DNA from: JAGWRI01 sp963728785 | GTDB taxonomy: Bacteria; Gemmatimonadota; Gemmatimonadetes; Gemmatimonadales; Gemmatimonadaceae | Assembly: GCA_963728785.1 (NCBI GenBank) | Contig: CAVSKV010000002.1 | Span: forward strand, 186,001-250,000 | Direction of reading: 5' to 3' | Length of the DNA: 64,000 nt | Shown here: one piece after another, positions 48,540 to 58,142 of the stretch | Layout: each line of letters starts with the position of its first letter | Position numbering within the stretch: the first letter of the stretch is position 1 | Translations under genes and position numbers: made by a program | Notes under the pieces: generated by a model | The model's input: the letters and a program-made list of their open reading frames with translations, nothing else | Databases searched by the model: none | Told to the model about the DNA's origin: nothing

Positions 48540-50429
48540 ATGCCGGAACGCGAGCGCATGCCCATTCGCAGCACCGACGACGGGTCCCAGTCGCCCAAAC
48601 AGCGCCCGCGGATCTGGCTCTTCTGGCTGGCCGTCGCCGCGCTGCTCGTGCTGCCGGAGCTGTTCTCGCCCACCTTCGGGCAGCACGAAGTGCCATATAG
48701 CACTTTCCTGCAGAAGCTGGATTCGGGGCTCGTGCACTCGGTTCAGGTGGGAGACGCATACGTGAGCGGAACCCTCGCTGCGCCCGGCGTGAATGGGGAC
48801 ACGACGTTCTACACGACACGCGTGGATCCGACGATTGCCGACCAGTTGCGCGCGCGGGGCATCCCGTTTTCGGGGGCGCCGCGCAGCGACTGGACCAACG
48901 GCGTGCTGCTCTGGCTGCTTCCCACCGCGCTGTTCCTGGGCGTGTGGTGGTTGATGGCGCGGCGTACGCTTGGCCAGCAGCCCACTGGGCTGTTCGGCGT
49001 GGGCAAGAGCCGCGCTCGCGTATACGTGGAAAAGGACACCAAGGTCACCTTCGACGACGTGGCGGGCGTGGACGAGGCGAAGGCCGAACTCAAGGAAGTC
49101 GTTTCGTTCCTCCGCGACCCGGCGAGCTTCGGCCGCCTCGGTGCGCATCTGCCCAAGGGGGTGCTGCTCGTCGGCCCGCCGGGCACGGGCAAGACGCTGC
49201 TGGCACGTGCAGTGGCCGGCGAGGCGGGCGTGCCGTTCTTCTCCATCAACGGATCCGAGTTCGTGGAGCTGTTCGTGGGCGTTGGCGCGGCTCGCGTGCG
49301 CGACCTGTTCGCGCAGGCGCGGCAGACTGCCCCATGCATCATCTTCATCGACGAAGTGGACGCGCTGGGCCGAGCGCGCGGGGCGAGCGTGATCACCGGT
49401 TCCAACGACGAGAAGGAGCAGACGCTCAACCAGCTGCTGGCCGAGATGGACGGGTTCGACCCGAAGAGCGGTGTGGTGCTGCTGGCGGCCACCAACCGGC
49501 CCGAGATTCTGGATCCGGCGCTGCTGCGCGCCGGCCGGTTCGACCGGCAGATCCTCGTCGACCGCCCGGACCGCGCGGGCCGCGTGCAGATCCTCAAGGT
49601 GCACGTGCGCAAGGTGCCGCTCGATGCCGCGCTGGATCTCGATCAGGTGGCGGCGCTCACGCCGGGGTTCACGGGCGCCGACCTGGCCAACCTGGTGAAC
49701 GAGGCGGCGCTCGTCGCCACGCGCCGCGGGGCCGACACGGTCAGCTTCGACGACTTCTCGCAGGCCGTGGAGCGCGTCGTGGCCGGCCTCGCCAAGCGCA
49801 GCCGCGTGCTCAGCGCGCGCGAACGGGAAATCACGGCCTATCACGAAATGGGCCACGCGCTGGTCGCGCTCGCTACGCCGGGCGCAGACCCGGTGCAGAA
49901 GGTTTCGATCATTCCGCACGGGCTTGGGGCCCTGGGCTTCACGTTGCAGCGCCCATCCGAAGAGCGCTACATCGCCACGCAGGGCGAGCTGGAGGGCAAG
50001 CTGACGGTGATGCTCGGCGGACGGGCCGCGGAACTGGCAGTGTTCGGCGAACTCTCCACCGGAGCTGCCGACGACCTGGTGCGCGCCACCGACCTGGCGC
50101 GCGAAATGGTGACGCGGTTCGGGATGGACGAAACCGTGGGCAACGTGGTCTACGGCCAACCCCAGAACACCTTGCTGCCCGCGCCGTCGTACGTGCCGGG
50201 CGAGCCGCCTCCGTACAGCAGCCAGACTGCGCGCGAGGTCGAAGAAGCGGTGCGGCACCTCATTCAGGAGGCGCTGGGGCGGGCTCTGTCCATCCTGTCC
50301 GCCAACCGCGCCCCACTCGATGAGGGCGCGCACCGGCTGATGGAGCACGAGACGCTCACCCGCGACCAGCTGCCGGCGCTGACGTCGGCGCCCGACCGCC
50401 AGTCCGTTCCGGCCGGGGTCACGCCATGA
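48540..50429 (+). CDS. ftsH: ATP-dependent zinc metalloprotease FtsH
   Basis: A 629-residue membrane protease that removes damaged or regulatory membrane proteins. Two membrane helices (about residues 23-40 and 120-140) flank a short periplasmic domain. The AAA module has Walker A GPPGTGKTLL, Walker B CIIFIDEVDALG, the SRH region RPEILDPALLRAGRFD and the pore loop FVGVGAAR. The zinc motif is HEMGH (usually HEAGH) with the later Asp ligand region. ATG at 48540 is chosen for the GAGGAGG ribosome site. It overlaps the next gene by four bases. The divergence from canonical HEAGH and the short N-terminal domain suggest a secondary paralogue. Confidence 0.93.
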   Translation: MPERERMPIRSTDDGSQSPKQRPRIWLFWLAVAALLVLPELFSPTFGQHEVPYSTFLQKLDSGLVHSVQVGDAYVSGTLAAPGVNGDTTFYTTRVDPTIADQLRARGIPFSGAPRSDWTNGVLLWLLPTALFLGVWWLMARRTLGQQPTGLFGVGKSRARVYVEKDTKVTFDDVAGVDEAKAELKEVVSFLRDPASFGRLGAHLPKGVLLVGPPGTGKTLLARAVAGEAGVPFFSINGSEFVELFVGVGAARVRDLFAQARQTAPCIIFIDEVDALGRARGASVITGSNDEKEQTLNQLLAEMDGFDPKSGVVLLAATNRPEILDPALLRAGRFDRQILVDRPDRAGRVQILKVHVRKVPLDAALDLDQVAALTPGFTGADLANLVNEAALVATRRGADTVSFDDFSQAVERVVAGLAKRSRVLSAREREITAYHEMGHALVALATPGADPVQKVSIIPHGLGALGFTLQRPSEERYIATQGELEGKLTVMLGGRAAELAVFGELSTGAADDLVRATDLAREMVTRFGMDETVGNVVYGQPQNTLLPAPSYVPGEPPPYSSQTAREVEEAVRHLIQEALGRALSILSANRAPLDEGAHRLMEHETLTRDQLPALTSAPDRQSVPAGVTP

Positions 50430-51292
50430 CGGCCACGCTCACCGCCCCCACGGTGTCCAACGCCGAGATCGCCCGCCGGTTCGACGACGTGGCGGCCCTG
50501 CTTGAGGCGCAGCACGCCGGCCGGTTCCGCGTGCAGGCCTGGCGGACGGGTGCTGAGCGGCTGCGCCAGCTCCAGCGGGCCGCGGCCGACATCCTGGCCG
50601 ACGAGGGGCTGGAGGGACTCGAAGCACTGCCCGGCATCGGCTCGGCGCTCGCCCGTGCCATACGAGAACTGGTACAGACCGGCTCCTTGGCCATGCTCCA
50701 GCGGCTGCGTGGCGAGAGCGATCCCGTGGCCCTGCTCGCTTCGGTGCCTGGCGTGGGCCCCACGCTCGCCCAACGGGTGCACGACCAGCTGGAGATCGAG
50801 TCACTCGAAGGGCTGGAGGCGGCGGCCCACGACGGTCGGCTGGCCGAGGTGCCGGGGTTCGGCGCCAAGCGGGTGGCGGGCATCCGCGACGCCCTGGCCA
50901 CCCGGCTGCGCCGCCGGCAACGCGTGCCCGAAGAACCGCCTGCCGCGCCGACGGTGAGCGAGCTGCTCGACGTCGATCGCGAGTACCGGGAAAAGGCCAA
51001 GCGCAATGAACTCCCCATGATCGCGCCACACCGCTTCAACCCCGGCGGCGAGCGCTGGCTACCCGTGCTCCACACAGATCGCGGCGGGCGCCAGTACACG
51101 GCGCTGTTCTCGAACACGGCCCTCGCCCACAAGCTGGGGCGCACCCACGACTGGCTGGTGCTGTACTACGACGGGCACGACGGCGAACACCAGTGCACCG
51201 TGGTCACCGCGACGCGTGGAGCGCTCAAGGGCCGCCGCGTCGTGCGGGGACGCGAGGCGGAGTGCATCGCCCACTATCACACGGGGCGATAG
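50426..51292 (+). CDS. helix-hairpin-helix protein related to the PolX N-terminus
   Basis: A 288-residue soluble protein. The N-terminal region (NAEIARRFDDVAALLEAQ, FRVQAWRTGAERL) and three HhH motifs (LEALPGIGSALARAIREL, LASVPGVGPTLAQRV, LAEVPGFGAKRVAGI) resemble the 8-kDa and HhH region of bacterial PolX. The nucleotidyltransferase and PHP domains are missing. Instead the C-terminus (about residues 190-288) holds FNPGGERWLPVLHTDRGGR and a beta-rich region ending HTGR. It probably binds DNA. It starts in the ftsH stop (ATGA). Its last 68 bases overlap the convergent M14 gene. Confidence 0.8.
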   Translation: MTATLTAPTVSNAEIARRFDDVAALLEAQHAGRFRVQAWRTGAERLRQLQRAAADILADEGLEGLEALPGIGSALARAIRELVQTGSLAMLQRLRGESDPVALLASVPGVGPTLAQRVHDQLEIESLEGLEAAAHDGRLAEVPGFGAKRVAGIRDALATRLRRRQRVPEEPPAAPTVSELLDVDREYREKAKRNELPMIAPHRFNPGGERWLPVLHTDRGGRQYTALFSNTALAHKLGRTHDWLVLYYDGHDGEHQCTVVTATRGALKGRRVVRGREAECIAHYHTGR

Positions 51293-53984
51293 CCGGCGCG
51301 GTCCAGAATCCGGGCGCCCCCTCGGCGCCGGCTGACACGCGGCCGCCGAACAACGCCGCGTTGAGCACCACGCGGAAGGTGCCCACCGGCTGTCCGCGCC
51401 ACTGCGGGCGGAACCCGACCAGCACCACGTGGCCCTTGCCATGCCGCACATCGAGCGCGGCGGCGTAGCCCTGCAGGTACTTCTCGCCCAGCAGGTAGCC
51501 CGACCGCAGTGGCGACCCCGCCGTCCGGTAGGTGGCCAGGGCCGAGCCCGAAAAGCCGGGGAGCGTCGTGAACACCGGGCTGTCGTCGAAGAACACGTCG
51601 GCCTGCGCCGGCATGCCGGCCATCACGGGGTGCACCGGATCGGCCGTCACCTGCAGAATCGACCCGCTGGCGAAGAAATCCTTCCGGCCGAGGTCGGCCA
51701 CCACGTTCTTTACCGGCAAGTGGAGCTGGTCGATGGCGAACTGGGCGCTGGAGTTGAGGGTGACCAGCGTGCCGCCCGCGTTCACGAAGTCGTCGAGCGC
51801 CCGCACGCCCACCGCGCCCAGGCCCCCCTCGTACCGCGGCGGCACCGTGCCGTGTGCATAGCCGTCCATGATCGAGCGCGGCGAGTCGGAGGCAATGAGA
51901 ATGACGTCGAATCGCGCGTTGAGGTCGCCGGCCTGGACGTCGGCGCTCGTCAACACGCTATACTTGAATTCATATTGGTCGAGCAGCCACTGCGTCCACC
52001 CTTCGTCCATGCTCGCCGTCCAGGGCTTGTACACGGCAAGGCGGGGCCGCACCGGCAACGCGCCGGCGGTGCTCGCCAGGCGTTCGCCGCGTACGGCCAG
52101 CGCCGTAGCCAGCGCGTCCAGCTTCGCCGCGCCAAGCCCAGATACCAGGTACCGTCCGCTCGCCCGCGGCGCACCAGCGGCGCCCGCCACAGCCGGCTGG
52201 AACGCGATCGTGCCGCCCTGCACGAGCGCCCGATTGAGGAACCGGAACACGTTGTTCTGCGCCGGGTCCAGCGCAGCCACCGGCCCTGATCCGCTGAGCC
52301 CGCCCGGCAACGGGACGATGCCCGCCGCCTCGGCGTTGGTCTCCAACGGTGCATCCGGCGCCGTGCGCCAGTCCACCGGCTTCCCAGTCACCGGGGCCAG
52401 CGCCGTGAGGAACGCGTCGGGCAGGGGTTCGGCCGCCTCCACCACGCGCACCCCCATCTGGTAGGGCAGCGTCCAGCCGGCGGCGTCGTACGGCTGCTCC
52501 GGCGGCCCGCCCGGGAACTCGCGCAGGTCCGGGTAGTCCTGCGGTTCCATGATCTGCTTGACGAACTGTGCGAACTCCTGGTTCATCGGAATCACCCAGG
52601 TGCCAGCCGGATATGTCACCCCGTCGTAGTCGGCCGGGCGAGACAGCGCCTCGACGCGCACGCCGTTGAACGCGAACCGCTTGAGCATGTCGGCCGCGGC
52701 CACCGGATCGTGCTGCTCGCGCGGGACGATGTAGGCGTAGGGCGGGTTCTTTCCGTAGCGCATGATCGTCCTGGTGCCGGCTACGTACCGGTTGTAGAGA
52801 ATCTCCTCCCGGTACTTGGCCGCGTAGTCGAGCACGGCGAGCGAGGCCGTCTCCATGTAGTCCACCGCGTCGCGCAGCCGCCACCACCCGCCCTGCCAGG
52901 GACTGGGATACAGCGACTGCGGGCGCAGGTCGCGGTATTCCGGCGGGAACTCACGGATCGTGTAGAAGTGCGGCGTCGCGTACTCGTACAGCGCCGTCTC
53001 CGTCCAGAAGGCGTCGATGTTCATGAGCATCGGCATATAGTCGATGTAGCCGGGATACCAGGCGTCGAAGCCCGTGCCCATGTGCGTGGCCCCCGGCATG
53101 CCGTGCGACTCGAGCTCCTGGGCGATCGTCATGCCGATGGTGTTCACCTCGCGCGACATGAGCGCCGGCACCTCCGGTGCGATCGGCTCGGCGAACGGCG
53201 GCAGCCAGATGCGCGTGGGCACCGGCGACGACTGGTGATGCACGTAGATGATGTCGGGTTCCCATTCCCGCCACGTGCGCGCGATGACGCGCGACTCGAC
53301 CACATTGAGCATGTACGCGTCACGGTTGTCGTCGTGGCCCACGTACTTCTCGTACAATTCGTGCAGCGGCGCCACTTCGTACGGCGTGCCGACGTTCTCC
53401 GCATACCAGTGCGCCACGATGTTCTGCCCATCGGGGTTGATCGACGGCCAGAGCAGCAGCACGTCGTTGTCCAGGATCGTCCTGACGTCCGGGTCGGCGG
53501 CGTTGGCCAGCAGGTCGTAGGCCAACTGGATCGTGTGCTGCGCGCCGGCTACCTCGCTGGCGTGCAGGCCGCCGCTGATGTCCACGAATGCACGCCCTTC
53601 GCGCGCCAGCAGATGCGCGTCCGCGGCCGCCAACCCCTCGGGATGCGCAAGCCGCTGCGCGATGTCGCGATAGTGGTCCAGCTTGGCCAGGTTTTCGGGC
53701 GACGAGATGATGGCCAGCGTCCACGGGTGCCCGGTAGCCGTCACCCCCACATCCACCAGCTTGATGCGGTTGCTCGCCGCCGCCAGTCGCTTGAAGTAGG
53801 CGATGGAGGCGTCGTAGTCGATCAGATGGAAGTCCGCGCCAACGTGGAATCCGAACACCGACTCGGGCGTCGGAATTGCGGGCTGCTGGGCGCGCGCCGC
53901 GGCCGGCGCGGCGAGCAACGCGGCGGCCAGCGTCAGGGCGAGTGCGGCAGGGGTACGGCGAAGATCACGCGGGTCCATCTGCAT
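51225..53984 (-). CDS. secreted M14-type zinc carboxypeptidase
   Basis: A 919-residue exported peptidase. A signal (ALALTLAAALLAAPAAARAQ) leads into the M14 domain: zinc motif GGLHASEVAGAQ (HxxE), NPDG (PSINPDGQN), Arg in NRDAY and a later YVHHQ segment that may hold the third zinc ligand. The C-terminal third (about 560-919) resembles a class I glutamine amidotransferase-like fold (VILIASDSPRS, FVNAGGTLVTLN, GKGHVVLVGFRPQWRG), found in a subset of M14 proteins. ATG at 53984 follows GGAG by three bases; 53978 is an alternative. The 3' end overlaps the HhH gene. Confidence 0.9.
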   Translation of the reverse strand: MQMDPRDLRRTPAALALTLAAALLAAPAAARAQQPAIPTPESVFGFHVGADFHLIDYDASIAYFKRLAAASNRIKLVDVGVTATGHPWTLAIISSPENLAKLDHYRDIAQRLAHPEGLAAADAHLLAREGRAFVDISGGLHASEVAGAQHTIQLAYDLLANAADPDVRTILDNDVLLLWPSINPDGQNIVAHWYAENVGTPYEVAPLHELYEKYVGHDDNRDAYMLNVVESRVIARTWREWEPDIIYVHHQSSPVPTRIWLPPFAEPIAPEVPALMSREVNTIGMTIAQELESHGMPGATHMGTGFDAWYPGYIDYMPMLMNIDAFWTETALYEYATPHFYTIREFPPEYRDLRPQSLYPSPWQGGWWRLRDAVDYMETASLAVLDYAAKYREEILYNRYVAGTRTIMRYGKNPPYAYIVPREQHDPVAAADMLKRFAFNGVRVEALSRPADYDGVTYPAGTWVIPMNQEFAQFVKQIMEPQDYPDLREFPGGPPEQPYDAAGWTLPYQMGVRVVEAAEPLPDAFLTALAPVTGKPVDWRTAPDAPLETNAEAAGIVPLPGGLSGSGPVAALDPAQNNVFRFLNRALVQGGTIAFQPAVAGAAGAPRASGRYLVSGLGAAKLDALATALAVRGERLASTAGALPVRPRLAVYKPWTASMDEGWTQWLLDQYEFKYSVLTSADVQAGDLNARFDVILIASDSPRSIMDGYAHGTVPPRYEGGLGAVGVRALDDFVNAGGTLVTLNSSAQFAIDQLHLPVKNVVADLGRKDFFASGSILQVTADPVHPVMAGMPAQADVFFDDSPVFTTLPGFSGSALATYRTAGSPLRSGYLLGEKYLQGYAAALDVRHGKGHVVLVGFRPQWRGQPVGTFRVVLNAALFGGRVSAGAEGAPGFWTAPAIAPCDSGRCTPPRVPARRGGP

Positions 53985-54073
53985 TTTCTCCGGATGGTGG
54001 GACGACGCACCCGGTGCACCGGGCGCCGGACACCCGAATATGGACCGTCGCGCGGCGGGGGACCAGCCACCGC

Positions 54074-54628
54074 CTACGGCCGGCGATGGAACAGCAGGGA
54101 ATCGACGAGCGCGCGGCTCTCGCTCGACGCCCAGTCGCGAACGAACTGGGTGCCGACGATGTGTCCGTCCGCCGAAATGAGGAAGGTCTGGGGCACGCCG
54201 CGCGCCTGGTAGCGGTCCATGACGCGCGAGCGGCGATCGTGCAGCACGTCGAACGTGAGCGCATAGCGGTTCACGAACTCGCGAATCGCCGCATCCGCTC
54301 CGGGATCGTCCACGCTCAGCGCCACGATGCGCAGTCCCCGCGGACCCTCGGCGCGATACAGCTGCTCGAAGCTCGGCATCTCCTCGCGGCAGGGCTGGCA
54401 CCAGGTCGCCCAGAAGTTGAGTAGCAGGGGGTGGCCGACGTAATCGGCCAGGGTGCGCGTCTCACGCGTTGGCTGCACCGTGGTGGCCTCGAATGGGGGC
54501 GCCTGCGAACCTACCGTGACGGGCGGCGGCGCCGCGGCCAGCCAGCCGCGCAGCAGCCACACGGCGCCGGTCCCGAACACGGCCACCCCAATGGCCACGA
54601 GCGCCCAGGGCCGGCGCGGCTTCGTCAC
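54074..54628 (-). CDS. TlpA/ResA-like membrane-anchored thioredoxin
   Basis: A 184-residue thiol-disulfide protein. One N-terminal helix (ALVAIGVAVFGTGAVWLL) anchors the thioredoxin fold in the periplasm. The active site is WATWCQPCREEM, and cis-Pro lies in RGVPQTFLI. Such proteins reduce apocytochromes or other periplasmic disulfides. GTG at 54628 gives a normal n-region; upstream codons would overlap the divergent hmuT gene. The adjacent heme importer and cytochrome biology fit but do not prove a heme-linked role. Confidence 0.88.
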   Translation of the reverse strand: MTKPRRPWALVAIGVAVFGTGAVWLLRGWLAAAPPPVTVGSQAPPFEATTVQPTRETRTLADYVGHPLLLNFWATWCQPCREEMPSFEQLYRAEGPRGLRIVALSVDDPGADAAIREFVNRYALTFDVLHDRRSRVMDRYQARGVPQTFLISADGHIVGTQFVRDWASSESRALVDSLLFHRRP

Positions 54629-54702
54629 GCAGTGCGGGTTGGCATGTTCCGAAATAAATGCCCGCGCCGTACTTTTCGCTTCCCCCCCGCCCTGGCCCGT
54701 CC

Positions 54703-55581
54703 ATGCCTCGAGTTCTTCGCCTCGTTCCTGCCCTCCTCGCCCTCGCTGCCACCGCATGCCGCGGCACCGGCACCACTGACGGTGCGCCACGCGTGGTCTG
54801 CGTGTCCAAGCAGATCAACGAATTCATGTTCGCCATCGGCGCCCAGGACGTGCTGGTGGGGCGCGACCTCACGTCGGTCTATCCGCCGGCCATCACCAGG
54901 ATCACGTCCGTGGGCTACCACCGAGCCCTCAACGCCGAAGGGATCATCTCCCTCCGGCCCACGCTGTTCCTCACCGACGGCAACTTCGGTCCCGACGAGG
55001 TCACCGACCAACTGAAGAAGGTCGGCATCCCGATCCTCACGCTGAACCCGGGCGACTCCGTGGCCGGTGCCGAGCAGCTGCTGGTGACGCTCGCCAAGCA
55101 ATTTCACCGTGAGGCGACCGCCGACAGCGTGCTCGCCAGGTGGAAGGCGGGAATGGACAGCGCCCTCGCCGACACGATCGAGTGGGCCCACGCCAGGCGC
55201 CCCCGCGTGCTGATCATCCACTTCGGGCAGATCGCCAACAACTACCTGGCGCTCAAGCGCGGCAGCGTGGGCGACAGGATGTTGCACTGGGCCGGCGGGG
55301 AGAACGCGATCGACTCGGTGGGCGGGATGCTGCGCCTCACCCCCGAACTCATCGCCAAGGCGGCGCCCGACTTCATCCTCGCCACCGACGTCGGCTTCGA
55401 CCGTTTCGGCAGCGCCGCCAAGTTCGCCGAGATGCCGGGGGTGAGTCTCACACCGGCAGGCAGGGCCGGCCGCATCTACCGCATCGAGGAGACCGACGTC
55501 ATGTACTACGGCCCGCGCACGCCGGCAGCCATCCGCCGCCTCGAGGGATTTCTTCACCCACCAAGCGCTTCCACGCCGTGA
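54703..55581 (+). CDS. hmuT: heme ABC transporter substrate-binding lipoprotein
   Basis: A 292-residue class III binding protein. Start at 54703 gives a lipoprotein signal (LALAATAC). The two lobes contain VCVSKQINEFMFAIGAQDVLVGRDLTS, the ISLRPTLFLTD and FILATDVGFDRFGS segments of the HmuT/BtuF group. It should deliver heme or a related chelate to the permease that follows 10 bases later. Substrate heme is inferred from similarity to HmuTUV rather than from a ligand residue. Confidence 0.85.
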   Translation: MPRVLRLVPALLALAATACRGTGTTDGAPRVVCVSKQINEFMFAIGAQDVLVGRDLTSVYPPAITRITSVGYHRALNAEGIISLRPTLFLTDGNFGPDEVTDQLKKVGIPILTLNPGDSVAGAEQLLVTLAKQFHREATADSVLARWKAGMDSALADTIEWAHARRPRVLIIHFGQIANNYLALKRGSVGDRMLHWAGGENAIDSVGGMLRLTPELIAKAAPDFILATDVGFDRFGSAAKFAEMPGVSLTPAGRAGRIYRIEETDVMYYGPRTPAAIRRLEGFLHPPSASTP

Positions 55582-55591
55582 CGCGGCGCGC

Positions 55592-56650
55592 GTGCTGAAG
55601 CGGCTCAGCTTCCGCCAGTGGTATCTGCTGCTCGGGCTGCTGCTCGCCGGCTCCGTGGTGGCGTCGGCGTCGATCGGCGCGTTCACGTTCACTCCCACCG
55701 AGATGGCGCGATACCTGGCGCAGGCGGCGGGGTGGGCGCCGGCTGCACCGGCTGACGCGCTCGGCCGAAACGTGTTCCTGCTGCTCCGGCTCCCGCGGGT
55801 GGTCGTGGCCGGACTCACCGGCGCCATCCTCGGCGTGTCGGGCACGATCATGCAGGGGCTGTTCCGCAACCCGATCGTCGAGCCCGGCCTCGCTGGCACG
55901 TCGGCCGGGGCGGCATTTGGCGCTGCGCTGGTGTTCGTGTTCGGCGAGAAGACCACGCTGGCGTTCACGGCGCCGCTGGGCACGCTGGCCGTGCCGTTGT
56001 TCGCGTTCGCCGGCGCATTCGCCGCCACGATGCTCGTGTACCGGGTGTCGACGTCGTTCGGCAAGGTGAACGTGTTCACGCTGCTGCTGGCCGGCATCGC
56101 GGTGAACGCCGTATGCACCGCCGGCACCGGCTTCCTGTCGTACATCGCGCGCGACCCGCAGGCGCGCAACATCACTTTCTGGAATCTGGGAACGTTCACC
56201 ACAGCCACCTGGCGCGGCGCCGACCTCATCGGCATCATCTTTGTGATCTGCTTTTTCTGGTCGCTGCGGCACGGCAAGTCGCTCAATGCGCTCACGCTGG
56301 GCGAGGACGAAGCCGCGTCGCTTGGCGTCGATCCGGGAAGGCTCATTCTCCGGCTCATCATTCTCAACACGCTGATGGTGGCGGTGGACACGGCGATGGT
56401 GGGCGTGGTGGCGTTCATCGGGCTCGTCGTGCCGCACATCCTGCGTATGCTCCGGTCGTCGGACTACACCTTCCTGCTCCCGGGGTCGGCGCTGCTCGGC
56501 GCGTTGCTCATGGAAGTCATCGACATCGTGGCCCGGCGCGTGATCTCGCCCGCCGAGCTGCCCATCGGGATCATCACGGCGGTGGTCGGGGCGCCGGTAT
56601 TCCTGTATATCCTGCTGCGCGAGCAGCGCACAGGCGGCACGACCTTCTGA
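55592..56650 (+). CDS. hmuU: FecCD-family heme ABC permease
   Basis: A 352-residue permease with about ten membrane helices. FecCD signatures are present: RLPRVVVAGLTGAILGVSGTIMQGLFRNPIVEPGLAGTS includes the cytoplasmic coupling region, and GVVAFIGLVVPHILRM lies near residue 270. It starts at GTG 55592, 10 bases past hmuT. Its TGA overlaps the natural ATG of hmuV (TGATG). It moves the ligand across the inner membrane. Confidence 0.92.
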   Translation: MLKRLSFRQWYLLLGLLLAGSVVASASIGAFTFTPTEMARYLAQAAGWAPAAPADALGRNVFLLLRLPRVVVAGLTGAILGVSGTIMQGLFRNPIVEPGLAGTSAGAAFGAALVFVFGEKTTLAFTAPLGTLAVPLFAFAGAFAATMLVYRVSTSFGKVNVFTLLLAGIAVNAVCTAGTGFLSYIARDPQARNITFWNLGTFTTATWRGADLIGIIFVICFFWSLRHGKSLNALTLGEDEAASLGVDPGRLILRLIILNTLMVAVDTAMVGVVAFIGLVVPHILRMLRSSDYTFLLPGSALLGALLMEVIDIVARRVISPAELPIGIITAVVGAPVFLYILLREQRTGGTTF

Positions 56651-57436
56651 TGATCGACCTCCCGCCACGTCCACTACCGGGTCGGCCCCGCGCACATCCT
56701 GCGCGACGTGAGCGTGCAGTTCCGCCTGCACAAGTTCAACGTCATTCTCGGCCCCAACGGAGCCGGCAAGTCGACTCTGCTCAAGGTCGCCACCGGGCTG
56801 CTGGCGCCCAGCGAGGGCGAGGTACGCTACGGCGAGCGCGCGGTGGGCGACATCGGCGCCGGCGCCCTGGCCCGCGAGCGCGCCGTACTGTCTCAGCACG
56901 TCGAACTCGCCTTTCCGTTGGCCGTCGAGGACGTGGTGCTCATGGGGCGGTATCCGCATTACGGGCGCGTGCCCACGGTGCACGACCGCGAGATCGTGGA
57001 CCGCGCGCTTGCCCTGGTGTCGATGACCGACCAGCGGCGGCAGTCGTATCCCACCCTCTCGGGCGGCGAACAGCAGAAGGTGCAGCTGGCGCGCGTGCTC
57101 GCTCAGATCTGGAACTACGACGCGCCGGAGGGCGACAAGGTGCTGTTCCTGGACGAGCCCACGTCCAACCTCGACATCTACTACCAGATCCATCTGCTCG
57201 ACATCGCGCGCGAGCTGCTCGGCTTCCGCTGCACGGTGGTGGCCATCCTCCACGATCTCAACGTGGCGTTTCACTACGGCGACGCGTTCTTCCTGCTCGC
57301 CGAGGGGCGGCTGGCGCACGAAACCGACCGGGCGGACGACATCTCGGCCGGATTGCTGGAGGAAGTATTCCAGGTGCGGGCCCACCGGATGACCGACCCC
57401 GAAAACGGCGAGCGGTTCTGGCGGTTCAGCCTGTAG
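56650..57436 (+). CDS. hmuV: heme ABC transporter ATPase, apparent one-base frameshift near the start
   Basis: The reading frame from 56663 to 57436 encodes an ATPase with Walker A LGPNGAGKSTLL, signature LSGGEQQKVQLARVL, Walker B VLFLDEPTSNLD and LHDLNVA His. In that frame the first codons (56651-56653) are TGA, so there is no proper start. The ATG at 56650, overlapping the hmuU stop, is one frame off. Deleting one C in the run at 56661-56663 gives MIDLRHVHYRVGPAHILRD, the expected N-terminus, and a 261-residue product. Either an assembly error or a real mutation is possible; otherwise translation would begin at GTG 56708 and lack the first strand. Confidence 0.85.
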
Positions 57437-57593
57437 GCCGGCGGGGCGACTGGCCGCCCACCGGGGATTGTTTGTATAGTTGTCCATGATCGACGACGTG
57501 TCGGGCCCCGACCTGCGCGCGACCGCCCTTCTGGCCTGCCGCTCCGAAATTCCCACGACGCGCTTCTACCGCCGGGCGCGGATCGCCGCGCCC

Positions 57594-58016
57594 TTGCATG
57601 GCGAGTCCCATGCACGGCGTCGCGTGCTGCGCGCGCTCACGGCCATCGCGACGGGTATCATGGCAGCGACCGCTTGCAATGGGGTTTCCAATCCGGCCGC
57701 CGGCTCACCCATCGTGGGCACGTACCGACTCGTGCTCGTAAACGGCAGCGCACTCCCGGCGCTCGCCGGCTCCACCTATGTGCTCACGGGCTCCGTGACA
57801 CTGCAGTCCAATGTCGACTTTTCGGCCTCGGAGACCGACAGCCTGGCGGGGCAGCCAGCCACGACCTTTTCGGCCAGCGGCAAATGGAGCGTAACCGCGG
57901 CATCGCTCACGTTGCGCAACGCGGACGCGACGGCGTACTACGGTACCTTCAATTCGCAGCTCGACACGCTCGTGGCGACGATCAATGGCCACGTGGGGAC
58001 GTACGCAAAGCAATAG
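57594..58016 (+). CDS. small lipoprotein, lipocalin-like
   Basis: About 140 residues, with a lipoprotein signal (LTAIATGIMAATAC) followed by a beta-rich domain beginning GTYRLVLVNGSALP, a pattern common in lipocalin-like bacterial lipoproteins, and containing TYVLTGSVTLQ and GKWSVTAASLTL strands. The start is uncertain: TTG at 57594 gives an RRR n-region, GTG at 57624 a very short one, and ATG at 57486 an overlong one. No clear ribosome site precedes any of them. A TATAGT box lies at 57475-57480. Ligand and role are unknown. Confidence 0.6.
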   Translation: MHGESHARRRVLRALTAIATGIMAATACNGVSNPAAGSPIVGTYRLVLVNGSALPALAGSTYVLTGSVTLQSNVDFSASETDSLAGQPATTFSASGKWSVTAASLTLRNADATAYYGTFNSQLDTLVATINGHVGTYAKQ

Positions 58017-58142
58017 CGCAGAACTGAAGACCGCAGGCTCTTAGCCGACCGCCGGCGGCTCGCGGCTCTGGGCCGTTCGCCCGTTGTGTTCACTTCGCTC
58101 CTTCGGTGCTATGTTCTGGCCGCCACCTCTTCCGAGCATCCC

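Noticed and set aside
54629..54702. Heme- or metal-responsive operator before hmuT
   Set aside because: The 74-base gap shows no Fur-like or other clear palindrome.
55499..57556. 685-codon minus-strand frame across hmuTUV
   Set aside because: Antisense to three transporter genes; composition is a charged low-complexity mix.
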